Below are positions 48,026 through 56,674 of a stretch of 64,000 nucleotides of DNA, piece after piece (the first letter of the stretch is position 1; every line of letters begins with the position of its first letter). A program made the position numbers and the translations under genes. The notes under the pieces are model-generated. The model saw only the letters and a program-made list of their open reading frames with translations, was not told where the DNA came from and ran no database searches. The DNA comes from Lacinutrix sp. Hel_I_90 (GTDB lineage: Bacteria > Bacteroidota > Bacteroidia > Flavobacteriales > Flavobacteriaceae): positions 1,910,501 to 1,974,500 of the forward strand of contig NZ_JYNQ01000001.1 in NCBI RefSeq assembly GCF_000934685.1, given 5' to 3'.

Positions 48026-50146
48026 ATGCTTTTAAAATACATACAATTACACACCCAATTATCTGATACTTCGATTAAAAATACCGTTGCTTTATTAAAC
48101 GAAGATTGCACCATCCCCTTTATTTCGCGCTATAGAAAAGAAGCGACAGGCAATCTAGATGAAGTACAAGTTGGAGATATCGTTAAATACAAAGAACAGT
48201 TTGAGGTGCTGGAAAAACGTAAAGCTACTATTTTAAAAGCTTTAGAAGATCAAGGTGATATAACTGAAGCACTAAAAAGCAACATTGAATCGGCCGCTGA
48301 TTTAACGACGCTTGAAGATCTCTACCTACCCTTTAAAAAGAAACGAAAAACGAAAGCCGAAACGGCTCGTAAAAATGGGTTAGAACCTTTAGCGAAACTA
48401 ATCCTCTCGCAAAATACTAATGACCTCGAGTCTATAAGCTTTAAATATATAAAAGGAGAAGTAACAACAACGGATGACGCATTAGAAGGTGCAAGACATA
48501 TTATTGCAGAGTGGATTAACGAGCGTACAGATATTAGAAACAACCTTAGAAATCAATTAGAACGGCATGCGCAAATAACAACTAAAGTTGTTAAAACAAA
48601 AGCTGAAGACGAAAAAGCTCAAAAATTTAGAGATTATTTTGATTGGACCGAAAGCCTAAGTAGAATACCTTCTCATAGATTATTAGCCATTTTAAGAGCT
48701 GAAAACGAAGGGTTCATTAGGGTGAAAATTGAAATTGATGACATTAAGGCTTTAGAAAATATAGACCGAAAAATCATTAATTCTAATAATGCCTGTGCAG
48801 ATCAATTAGAACTGGCTATTAGTGATGCTTACAAACGTTTATTGTTTCCTTCTTTAAGTAATGAAGCCTTACAAAATGCAAAAGAAAAAGCAGATGCCTC
48901 TGCGATAACCGTATTTTCTAAAAATTTAAAACAGTTGCTTTTAGGTTCTCCTTTAGGTGAAAAGCGCATATTGGCCATCGACCCTGGCTTTAGAACAGGC
49001 TGTAAAGTGGTTTGTTTAGATGCACAAGGCGCACTATTACATAACGAAACCATTTATCCGCACCCACCAAAAAGCGACAGTATTGGTGCTATTAAAAAAC
49101 TCGCGTCTTTGTGTGAGGCCTATAAAATAGAAGCCATTGCTATAGGAAACGGCACGGCTTCTCGTGAAACCGAGGCAATCGTTAAAAAAGTACCGTTTAA
49201 AAATGAGGTTCAAGTGTTTATAGTTAGTGAAGCCGGCGCAAGTATTTATTCGGCATCAAAAATAGCACGCGATGAGTTTCCTAATTACGATGTAACCGTT
49301 CGCGGCTCGGTGTCTATTGGTCGTCGTTTACAAGATCCATTAGCAGAATTGGTTAAAATTGATGCCAAATCTATTGGTGTTGGACAATACCAACACGATG
49401 TTGACCAGACGAAATTACAAAAATCACTAGATGTCGTCGTTGAGAATTGTGTGAATGCAGTGGGTGTAAATATTAATACAGCGAGTACCTCTCTTTTGAG
49501 TTATGTCTCTGGTATTGGGCCAAAACTGGCCGAAAACATCTTTAATTATCGCAACGAAAATGGGAGTTTCAAATCTAGAAACGATATTAAAAAAGTATCC
49601 CGCTTAGGCGGAAAAGCCTTCGAGCAAGGGGCCGCTTTTATGAGAATAAAAGAGGCTAAAAATCCATTAGATGATTCTGCTGTGCATCCTGAAAGTTATA
49701 AGATCGTGGAAAAAATGGCTAAAGATGAAGGCGTTTCGGTTTCTGATTTGATTGGAAATAAAACCATTCTTCAAAAGATTGATTTAAAAAAATACAGTAC
49801 AGCTACCGTTGGTTTACTAACATTAGAAGACATCATCAAAGAACTTGAAAAACCAGGTTTAGATATTCGTGAAGCAGCCAAAGTATTTGCCTTTGATCAA
49901 AACATAAAAACCATCACCGACTTACATACGGGACAATTACTGCCTGGCATCGTGAATAATATTACTAATTTTGGCTGTTTTGTTGATATTGGCATCAAAG
50001 AAAGTGGCTTAATTCATGTCTCTAATCTTTCTGATAGTTTTGTTAAAGATGTAAACGAACATGTAAGCTTACAACAACAAATACTTGTAAAAGTGTTGGA
50101 GGTCGATGTGCCTAGAAAACGCATTCAATTAAAGTTGGAGCAATAG
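48026..50146 (+). CDS. tex: Tex family RNA-binding protein
   Basis: 706 residues. The N-terminal Tex helical part (TIPFISRYRKEATGNLDEVQ), a YqgF nuclease-fold domain (~315-430, RILAIDPGFRTGCKVV), a helix-hairpin-helix region (~480-560) and a C-terminal S1 domain (~630-704, PGIVNNITNFGCFVDIGIKESGLIH). Tex binds RNA and nucleic acid and affects transcription in other bacteria. Its stop abuts the next start directly. Confidence 0.96.
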   Translation: MLLKYIQLHTQLSDTSIKNTVALLNEDCTIPFISRYRKEATGNLDEVQVGDIVKYKEQFEVLEKRKATILKALEDQGDITEALKSNIESAADLTTLEDLYLPFKKKRKTKAETARKNGLEPLAKLILSQNTNDLESISFKYIKGEVTTTDDALEGARHIIAEWINERTDIRNNLRNQLERHAQITTKVVKTKAEDEKAQKFRDYFDWTESLSRIPSHRLLAILRAENEGFIRVKIEIDDIKALENIDRKIINSNNACADQLELAISDAYKRLLFPSLSNEALQNAKEKADASAITVFSKNLKQLLLGSPLGEKRILAIDPGFRTGCKVVCLDAQGALLHNETIYPHPPKSDSIGAIKKLASLCEAYKIEAIAIGNGTASRETEAIVKKVPFKNEVQVFIVSEAGASIYSASKIARDEFPNYDVTVRGSVSIGRRLQDPLAELVKIDAKSIGVGQYQHDVDQTKLQKSLDVVVENCVNAVGVNINTASTSLLSYVSGIGPKLAENIFNYRNENGSFKSRNDIKKVSRLGGKAFEQGAAFMRIKEAKNPLDDSAVHPESYKIVEKMAKDEGVSVSDLIGNKTILQKIDLKKYSTATVGLLTLEDIIKELEKPGLDIREAAKVFAFDQNIKTITDLHTGQLLPGIVNNITNFGCFVDIGIKESGLIHVSNLSDSFVKDVNEHVSLQQQILVKVLEVDVPRKRIQLKLEQ

Positions 50147-51052
50147 ATGCTAAAGATCGCTTATCATCCTGCGTACGCTCATCCTCTACCAAAAGGACAT
50201 CGCTTTCCAATGTTAAAATACGAATTGCTCCCACAGCAACTCATTCGTGAAGGCACCTGTACAGATGACAACTTTTTCGAACCAGAATACATGCGTAATG
50301 AAACGCCAATTTTAGCCGTTCATACGTCAGAGTATTTTTACGATTTACTCAATATTACTTTAGATAAAAAAGTGGCGCGAAAAATTGGGTTTCCTTTAAG
50401 TGAAGATTTGGTAGCACGTGAAATCACTATTGCCGATGGCACGATTAAAGCGAGTGAATTTGCCTTAGAACATGGTATAGCCATGAATATTGCCGGTGGC
50501 ACTCACCATGCCTTTACCAATAGAGGAGAAGCGTTCTGTATGCTTAATGACCAAGCCATTGGTGCGAGATATCTTCAAAATAAAGGGTTAGCCCAACAAA
50601 TTTTAATTGTGGATTTAGATGTGCATCAAGGGAATGGGACTGCCGAAATCTTTACCAATGATTTATCTGTTTATACTTTTTCAATGCATGGGAAAAATAA
50701 TTACCCCTTTAAAAAGGAACAGAGCGATTTAGACATTGCTCTAGAAAATAATATGGATGATGACGCCTACCTCTCTATATTACGAGAAACACTTCCAAAA
50801 TTAATACGAGATATAAAACCAGATTTCATCTACTACTTATGCGGTGTCGATGTTATTAATACCGATAAATTAGGCAAATTGGGTTTAACTGTCGCTGGTT
50901 GTAAAGCCAGAGATGAATTTGTTTTACACCTTTGTAAAACTGAAAACATTCCAGTGATGTGTAGTATGGGTGGCGGTTATTCTCCAGATATTAAAACCAT
51001 TGTTGAGGCACATGCCAATACCTTTCGTTTAGCGCAAGACCTCTTTTTTTAA
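50147..51052 (+). CDS. Histone-deacetylase-family protein
   Basis: 301 residues, starting directly after the tex stop. The motif NIAGGTHHAF holds the catalytic His-His pair, and DLDVHQGNGTA and CGVDVINTD hold the zinc-binding Asp/His. The fold is the arginase/deacetylase superfamily; bacterial relatives deacetylate acetoin-utilisation proteins or polyamines, so no particular substrate is claimed. Confidence 0.92.
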   Translation: MLKIAYHPAYAHPLPKGHRFPMLKYELLPQQLIREGTCTDDNFFEPEYMRNETPILAVHTSEYFYDLLNITLDKKVARKIGFPLSEDLVAREITIADGTIKASEFALEHGIAMNIAGGTHHAFTNRGEAFCMLNDQAIGARYLQNKGLAQQILIVDLDVHQGNGTAEIFTNDLSVYTFSMHGKNNYPFKKEQSDLDIALENNMDDDAYLSILRETLPKLIRDIKPDFIYYLCGVDVINTDKLGKLGLTVAGCKARDEFVLHLCKTENIPVMCSMGGGYSPDIKTIVEAHANTFRLAQDLFF

Positions 51053-51132
51053 AATCGCATCAATTATCCAACTATACGCTATTTCGCCCGATTATTACAT
51101 TTCATCTTGAAAAAGAAGCACTTCGTCGTATA

Positions 51133-51161
51133 TTTGACTAAGTAAAACGATAATACCTTTG
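51133..51161 (+). promoter_or_regulatory. Promoter of putative sRNA, copy 1
   Basis: TTTG (51133-51136), 17-base spacer, TACCTTTG (51154-51161): one of the best promoter matches in the window, with no protein gene downstream. Confidence 0.75.
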
Positions 51162-51165
51162 CTTT

Positions 51166-51291
51166 TAAATAAGACATTACAGCATACTACTACTTATGGT
51201 ATAATAAATAATTAGTGAATCCCTAAAACTGATTATAGTTTAGTTGATTAATAGCGATAAAAACCACTTGACACCCCTCAAGTGGTTTTTT
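51166..51291 (+). ncRNA. Putative small RNA, copy 1 (~125 nt)
   Basis: Inferred transcript from just after the promoter to a terminator. It has no open frame of use. It contains possible short hairpins, including CTAAAACT...AGTTTAG near 51222-51242. Existence is inferred from the promoter-terminator pair and the near-identical second copy; it is not shown by any homology I can name. Confidence 0.5.
51260..51291 (+). terminator. Terminator of putative sRNA, copy 1
   Basis: Stem AAAACCACTTGA / TCAAGTGGTTTT, loop CACCCC, run of six T. Confidence 0.9.
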
Positions 51292-51599
51292 AGTTTTGTT
51301 CATTTATCTATATAGCTTGCATAACTTGCATAAAAACAGATTATTCCTAAAAGCGATGGTTATCCAAAATTGTGGTCAAATGTATGTTGGAAAAATTCAA
51401 TATTATTAGTCGAATGCTTCGATGCTTGCGCATGACTCTGATGCTTACTAAGGCAAGTGTTACAAGTTTCACATAAAGAAATCAGCACATACGTTTCACT
51501 TAGCCTATAGACCACTCAAAATTAGAATAATGATCCAACCATACGCTATTTCGCCCGATTATTACATTTCATCTTGAAAAAGAAGCACTTCGTCGTATA

Positions 51600-51628
51600 T
51601 TTGACTAAGCAAAACGATAATACCTTTG
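51600..51628 (+). promoter_or_regulatory. Promoter of putative sRNA, copy 2
   Basis: TTTG (51600-51603), 17-base spacer, TACCTTTG (51621-51628), identical boxes to copy 1. Confidence 0.75.
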
Positions 51629-51632
51629 CTTT

Positions 51633-51758
51633 TAAACAAGACATTACAGCATACTACTACTTATGGTATAATAAATAATTAGTGAATCCCTAAAACTGAT
51701 TATAGTTTAGTTGATTAATAGCGATAAAAACCACTTGACACCCCTCAAGTGGTTTTTT
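51633..51758 (+). ncRNA. Putative small RNA, copy 2 (~125 nt)
   Basis: Same inferred transcript as copy 1, differing by one base within the RNA (C at 51637). It ends 17 bases before the stop codon of the convergent membrane protein gene. Confidence 0.5.
51727..51758 (+). terminator. Terminator of putative sRNA, copy 2
   Basis: Same hairpin as copy 1 with six T; it may also stop transcription from the convergent gene. Confidence 0.9.
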
Positions 51759-51774
51759 GATTTTGTACATTTAT

Positions 51775-52152
51775 TTATAAGGCTTGCATAAAAAGCAGCC
51801 CCATCGCAATTGCTAGAAAAGGGAGTGCATAAAGGAAAACCAGATTATATTGTGGTGTTTTTATTTTATTAAACTTCGCGTTCATCACCTTTCTGGTTTG
51901 TCCGCTGTAACCCATCCAGTTTTTATAATGAACCCCTATAGAAAGTAAAACAAATAGAAACCATGCTTTACCACTAGATAGGGTATCTACATACATCTGA
52001 CTTGCAAATGCCGCAAAAAAACAACCTAAGAGAAACAATAAGCTTATTTGAAGCACAGAAGTATAAACTAAAGCTATAGTGTTTGCTTTTTGCTTAAAGC
52101 GCCCTTTATAATGCCCGAAAATAAAGAGGTATATTTTATCGAATACTGTCAT
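51775..52152 (-). CDS. Small multi-span membrane protein
   Basis: 125 residues with three strong hydrophobic segments (VYTSVLQISLLFLLGCFFAAF, AWFLFVLLSIGVHYKNW, VFLYALPFLAIAMGLLFM) and a basic loop. Lone gene between a terminator and the sRNA repeats. No family recognised. Its last codons are repeated as a relic in direct repeat A, copy 1. Confidence 0.7.
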   Translation of the reverse strand: MTVFDKIYLFIFGHYKGRFKQKANTIALVYTSVLQISLLFLLGCFFAAFASQMYVDTLSSGKAWFLFVLLSIGVHYKNWMGYSGQTRKVMNAKFNKIKTPQYNLVFLYALPFLAIAMGLLFMQAL

Positions 52153-52163
52153 GGCTTAAAAGT

Positions 52164-52196
52164 AAAAAACCTGCTAGAATAACTAGCAGGTTTTTT
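52164..52196 (-). terminator. Terminator after the DUF5689 gene
   Basis: ACCTGCTAG / CTAGCAGGT stem with A and T runs on both sides, facing the minus-strand transcript. Confidence 0.9.
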
Positions 52197-52218
52197 CGAA
52201 TATAATTTTTGTATTGTT

Positions 52219-53667
52219 TTATTGTGCGTCAATGCTTATTTCATCTAACTCATACGTTCCATCAAATCCTGATTGGCCACTACCTGTATATTTAAAAGCA
52301 ATATGAATGATTCCAGAACCACAAGAAAGGTCTACGTTCTCAGAATCAAACCAAGCTCCAAAAAAATCTGAGTCTTGTACAATGTAAGCTGCTGGTAAAA
52401 TACCCCAAGTAGCAGATGCTATATTAGCCTCGGTACCGTCCCAGTCTGTTGAGAATAATAATTCCATCTCACTACCATCTGCAAAACTATTTGAAGTCTT
52501 AAAGTTAATTGTTACACCACTATTGGCATCTAAATCCACAGCAGGAGTAATTAACCAAGCTATTGAACTCGCGTCATTAGAATTGAAGGATCCAACTCTA
52601 GCAGAACGTCCTAATGAAGAATTAGTTCCAGTTTGTGTATACGCTTCCCATCCTTCTGTACCTGCTTCAATAAAGTTAGTCCAACCGTTGCCAGTGATTA
52701 ATGTATTATTGGTTTGCGATTCAAAATCGTCATTAAACAAATTTGTAGTTCCTGTTACTGCAGCTATACCACAATCTAATTCTATAGGATCGCAACGTTC
52801 TGGATTATTAAAATTCACATCATCTGTACTATTAATAACAATCACATTAAAGTCGTCTCCAAAATCTCTGCTCAAAATCCCTTCAATTGAACCTCTTAAT
52901 TGCGGAACTGGCTGCGATTTAAAATCTGCGAAAGTACTTGTTTGTATTAAAATAGTAGCATTCGTCTCACAGTTTTCTAATGTTCTAAAACCGTCAAATT
53001 GATCAGACACTTCTCCTGCATAAGTTAAGTCCAACTCTGTTCTATTAATTTGCATGTCGTTTAATTTAATAAACGTATTTAAATCTTCTGTAGTAAAATC
53101 ATTAATAGTAACTTCTTTAGGTATTATAGTAGCAACTTCTTGATCTCTAATAACAAAATCTTTATATTCAAATGGCTCCAGCTGATCTAAACCATTTCCA
53201 TCTGCTTTCCCAATAGAAAAAACGCCGTTAGATAAACCGATAGCTAAACCGTTTAGCTTCACGTACACTTTTCTTCCAAAGTTATAATAGTTAGCTAAAT
53301 CTCTTTCGTTAATTTCTATTTTTAAACCACGTCTTTCATCTCCGTTAGCATCATTCTCATCAGTTGAATTTTGAATGATTACTTCTTCGAAGAAATTCCC
53401 TGTTGCGTCACTAGACACCACATAGCCTTCAATATATAGCGGTGCATCAAATTCAGTTGAGAATACACCTACTTGATCTCCATCAGCAACGGCATCATTA
53501 TATCTTGCTATTACTGCTGCAAAAGTAGTTTTTGTTCCTAAACTAGAAACATCTACTGCTGGCACTAATACTTCTGGTGTAGCATAATCGTCATTTTCTA
53601 CACAAGATGTTATAAAAAGCATAGCTACTAAACCTAGTATTAATGCAAAAAATTTATTTGTTTTCAT
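52219..53667 (-). CDS. DUF5689 surface lipoprotein with C-terminal jelly-roll domain
   Basis: 482 residues. The signal ends in a lipobox (FITSC), so the mature protein is anchored to a membrane, most likely the outer membrane as in SusD-type partners. Residues ~35-290 are DUF5689 (OB-like beta units, LYIEGYVVSSDATGNFFEEV). After a cysteine (LDCG) the C-terminal ~170 residues form a choice-of-anchor J-like jelly-roll (FNDDFESQTNN ... GWTNFIEAGTEGWEAY). It lies 39 bases after the TonB receptor gene in the same operon, a pairing typical of Flavobacteriaceae. Confidence 0.88.
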   Translation of the reverse strand: MKTNKFFALILGLVAMLFITSCVENDDYATPEVLVPAVDVSSLGTKTTFAAVIARYNDAVADGDQVGVFSTEFDAPLYIEGYVVSSDATGNFFEEVIIQNSTDENDANGDERRGLKIEINERDLANYYNFGRKVYVKLNGLAIGLSNGVFSIGKADGNGLDQLEPFEYKDFVIRDQEVATIIPKEVTINDFTTEDLNTFIKLNDMQINRTELDLTYAGEVSDQFDGFRTLENCETNATILIQTSTFADFKSQPVPQLRGSIEGILSRDFGDDFNVIVINSTDDVNFNNPERCDPIELDCGIAAVTGTTNLFNDDFESQTNNTLITGNGWTNFIEAGTEGWEAYTQTGTNSSLGRSARVGSFNSNDASSIAWLITPAVDLDANSGVTINFKTSNSFADGSEMELLFSTDWDGTEANIASATWGILPAAYIVQDSDFFGAWFDSENVDLSCGSGIIHIAFKYTGSGQSGFDGTYELDEISIDAQ

Positions 53668-53705
53668 AATTTTATGTTTTAATATAATATTTTCTTTTTC
53701 TTTTT

Positions 53706-56531
53706 TTAAAATCTGTAATATACGTTTACAAAGTAATTAGCACCTCGTCCATAAAAATATCTAGAACCGAATACTTGTTTAGGGTTTTGAGCATCTTCTT
53801 TTATCGCTCTGTAGTCTGCTGTACGCCCTTGCTCGTAACCACCTGTTCTGTATACTTTATCCAGAATATTACCAACACTAGCAAAGAAACCTACGAACTT
53901 ATCACCAATTTTCCAAGATTTTCCACCTACTAAATTTACAACCATGTAGTCGTCAAATTTTTCCTGCTTCAACAATTCTCTTGCAAATTCAGGATCATAG
54001 TCTGTGTATGGCAAACCGTCTGTATCTTGATAAAACCGTGTAGAACGCGCTAACGGACTAATGTCTACATACGTATTTGTAAAGTAGTTAGCCGTTGCAC
54101 CAAACCACCAATAATCGGGATCACGATATTCGAAACCTACAGAATAAGCCCCTTGTGGTCCGCCTGCTACTCTGTAATCTTTAAGTGACGTTTGGTAAAC
54201 TGCACCTGATCTTACCTCTTCGTTTTGATTTTCATCTACGCCTAAGAAATCTTCTGAGGTGGATGTAAAATAGACTAGTGGGTTATTGTCATAAGTATAT
54301 TGACCTAAAGAAGCTGCCGCCTTTAATTTAATTGTTGGTGTTACTTGCGCTTCAATTCCTAATTCTGCACCTATGTGTTTCTTATCAGTATTGGCTAAGG
54401 TTTCTTGTATAAAACCTGTTGTTGAACCTTGAGTAAAGAAAAATGACACCTCATTTGCATCTTCAATTTTAGTATAGAAACCCGTTAATCTGGCTTTTAC
54501 TATTGGAGAACGAAAAATATAACTCACGTCTAGCGAAGTTGTTTTTTCTTCAGTTAAATCAACACCTTCAATAGTATTACCAAAGAACTTACCTACATAA
54601 TCTTGCGCTTCTCTAGAGTTTGTATAGGTGTTTCTCAGTGTTGGTGCTTCAGTTAAATATCCTGCATCAACATCTATTAAATGTTTTCCAGAAATTTTAT
54701 ATGTAAATCCTGCCTTAGCACCTATCCCTGTGAACTCCAATTTATCTCCTTTTCCAGAAGAATTGTCTACACGTATACTTCCATCAGCATTTCGTAACAC
54801 TTGGTTTTCATTTTTAAATAAACCGTCTCTTTGATAATCTGTTTTTGTTACACTACCTCCTAAATAAAAGTCTATTTTATTATATTTAAATTGAGCCTGT
54901 GCGAAACCAGATAATTCATTGGCATCTATTCTGTAATTATATCTAAATTTATCGCCTTCCTGAATAATCCGATCTGGATTTAATAGATCGAACTGTTTCT
55001 GGCTAAAAGCATCAACGTTAGAAGCACCAACAGTACTTCCTAACAAATCAATGACTTCTGCAAAATTATCAGACGTTAATTTGCTGTAATTTGCTGTAGC
55101 ATTTAAAACGATATTGTCATTTAGTTCTGTTCTAAAGATGGTGTTTAAAGTAAGTGTTTTATCATCTGTTCTATCTTCATATAATGCATAAGCGGCGGTA
55201 TCACCCCCTAAGTTTTTATTAGCGTTCGCTTGAAATAATGCTAACCAATTTAATTGCCCATCATTTAGAAATTCTTGTTCTGCTCCGTAAGCACCAGCAA
55301 AATTTGGCCCATCGTCATCGGCCAAATAATAACTTGGTAAGTTTTGGTAATAAGCAGGGCTTGGATTTGCACCTGCGGCATTATCAATACGACTGTTACC
55401 TATTTTACCAAATTGGTATCCAATGTTCGTGTTTAAAGAAGTCTTAGAGGAGATGTCCCAACTATGATTTAACATCAAGATTGGCTCTTCTACTTCTTTA
55501 ATTCGTGAATTTCTTTTTTCACCATCTAAATAGCCCCAAAATTCATTATACTTAATCCCTTTTAAATCTATAACCTCTTGTGTGTTTGCTGAAGATTTAC
55601 CACGACGGTTAGGTGTATATATTGAAGTGAAGTTTAAGCTATGTTTATCGTTAATCTTCTTTTCAACAGACGCAAAAAATGAATTAGAATCATATAAGGT
55701 TGCATCCTGATACCCTTCATCTCCCCAACGGCGACCCATCATTATAGTGTATGCCCAACCATCTTCCATTAAACCAGAGGCATAACTTGCCATTAAACGG
55801 TTGGTATAACTACGGTTTGAAGAAGAATAGGTGATACGTCCACCTTCTCTATAATCTGAAGCTTTCGTATTAATATTAGTCGTTCCTAAAACCCCGCCAA
55901 AACCGTAATCTGAAGGCTTTAACCCTACTGTTAGTTCTTGGTTACGTACCACATCATTCAATCCGCCCCAGTTACTCCATTGTGGTCTTCCGGTATCGAA
56001 CTTATTCATTTCAATTCCGTTTATTAAAACAGAACCGTTATCTGAATCTAACCCTCTTACTCTAAAGAAAGAAGAACTAAATTCGAAAGCAGCAGTACGT
56101 TGAAAAATATCTTGTGAAGAAGATAATAATCCAGAGATATTGTCTGAACCACTGGTATCATCATTTAATTCGTCGTCTGATAAGGTAATGGTAAATAAAT
56201 CAGCTTGACTTCCTCTGTCTATTTCGAGAGTCATATCCTGAATGTCTACGGTTTTGCCTTCGTTTACCACAATAGGATAGCGTTTAGGTAAAAATCCCGG
56301 TTTTGAGATTTTAAGCATTTGCTCGCCAAAGGGCACGGGTTGAGAAAATTTAAACTGACCCAAGCCATCGGTTTTTTCAGTTTGTCCTGTTTCTTCAACA
56401 GTAATGGTAACGTCTGGAATTGGCTCATTTGTAACAGCGTCTTTAACACTTCCTTTTACAACAGTATCTTGAGCGAAAGCTGTAAAGATTGAGCAGATTC
56501 CGAATAAAAAAATAAAAAAACTTTTTTTCAT
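53706..56531 (-). CDS. TonB-dependent outer membrane receptor
   Basis: 941 residues from the ATG at 56531; the frame extends upstream but only this start gives a signal peptide (KKSFFIFLFGICSIFTAFAQ). A carboxypeptidase-like regulatory domain (~20-105, KGSVKDAVTNEPIPDVTITV) is followed by a plug domain (~150-240, FFRVRGLDSDNGSVLINGIEM) and a ~22-strand barrel ending in the aromatic YFVNVYYRF. It imports a ligand with energy from TonB-ExbBD. The ligand is not readable from sequence; the neighbours suggest nucleic-acid or phosphate scavenging. Confidence 0.93.
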   Translation of the reverse strand: MKKSFFIFLFGICSIFTAFAQDTVVKGSVKDAVTNEPIPDVTITVEETGQTEKTDGLGQFKFSQPVPFGEQMLKISKPGFLPKRYPIVVNEGKTVDIQDMTLEIDRGSQADLFTITLSDDELNDDTSGSDNISGLLSSSQDIFQRTAAFEFSSSFFRVRGLDSDNGSVLINGIEMNKFDTGRPQWSNWGGLNDVVRNQELTVGLKPSDYGFGGVLGTTNINTKASDYREGGRITYSSSNRSYTNRLMASYASGLMEDGWAYTIMMGRRWGDEGYQDATLYDSNSFFASVEKKINDKHSLNFTSIYTPNRRGKSSANTQEVIDLKGIKYNEFWGYLDGEKRNSRIKEVEEPILMLNHSWDISSKTSLNTNIGYQFGKIGNSRIDNAAGANPSPAYYQNLPSYYLADDDGPNFAGAYGAEQEFLNDGQLNWLALFQANANKNLGGDTAAYALYEDRTDDKTLTLNTIFRTELNDNIVLNATANYSKLTSDNFAEVIDLLGSTVGASNVDAFSQKQFDLLNPDRIIQEGDKFRYNYRIDANELSGFAQAQFKYNKIDFYLGGSVTKTDYQRDGLFKNENQVLRNADGSIRVDNSSGKGDKLEFTGIGAKAGFTYKISGKHLIDVDAGYLTEAPTLRNTYTNSREAQDYVGKFFGNTIEGVDLTEEKTTSLDVSYIFRSPIVKARLTGFYTKIEDANEVSFFFTQGSTTGFIQETLANTDKKHIGAELGIEAQVTPTIKLKAAASLGQYTYDNNPLVYFTSTSEDFLGVDENQNEEVRSGAVYQTSLKDYRVAGGPQGAYSVGFEYRDPDYWWFGATANYFTNTYVDISPLARSTRFYQDTDGLPYTDYDPEFARELLKQEKFDDYMVVNLVGGKSWKIGDKFVGFFASVGNILDKVYRTGGYEQGRTADYRAIKEDAQNPKQVFGSRYFYGRGANYFVNVYYRF

Positions 56532-56591
56532 GTCTGAAATTATAGTTAATAATAGTTTTGTGTGCCGTAAGTATTTAATATTTAAGGCGTG

Positions 56592-56599
56592 CAAAGTTA
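56592..56599 (-). promoter_or_regulatory. Promoter -7 box for the TonB receptor operon
   Basis: TAACTTTG on the minus strand matches TAnnTTTG, 61 bases before the chosen start. Confidence 0.55.
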
Positions 56600-56619
56600 C
56601 ATTTTTTATAATAAATATT

Positions 56620-56627
56620 TACTTTTG
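56620..56627 (+). promoter_or_regulatory. Promoter -7 box for the secreted endonuclease
   Basis: TACTTTTG matches TAnnTTTG, 48 bases before the ATG. The two divergent boxes are only ~20 bases apart, so a shared regulator is possible. Confidence 0.55.
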
Positions 56628-56674
56628 GCAAGCCTTTTGAATTAGAGGTAACAAAAACATAACTTACAAACTAA

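Larger units (their letters stand above)
51062..51340. repeat. Direct repeat A, copy 1 (contains a putative sRNA)
   Basis: Nearly identical to 51529-51807. From 51074 to 51291 only two positions differ from copy 2 (51143 and 51170, both T here and C there). Beyond 51291 the match weakens. The right end carries the last few codons of the gene at 51775 (GCTTGCATA, 51315-51323). Confidence 0.9.
51529..51807. repeat. Direct repeat A, copy 2 (contains a putative sRNA)
   Basis: 467 bases from copy 1 in the same orientation. The right edge runs into the 3' end of the small membrane protein gene. The ~190 bases between the copies (51341-51528) hold nothing I can identify. Confidence 0.9.

Noticed and set aside
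51062-51758. 6S RNA or tmRNA for the putative sRNA
   Set aside because: No long near-complementary arms for 6S and no tRNA-like ends or tag frame for tmRNA; I cannot assign a known family.
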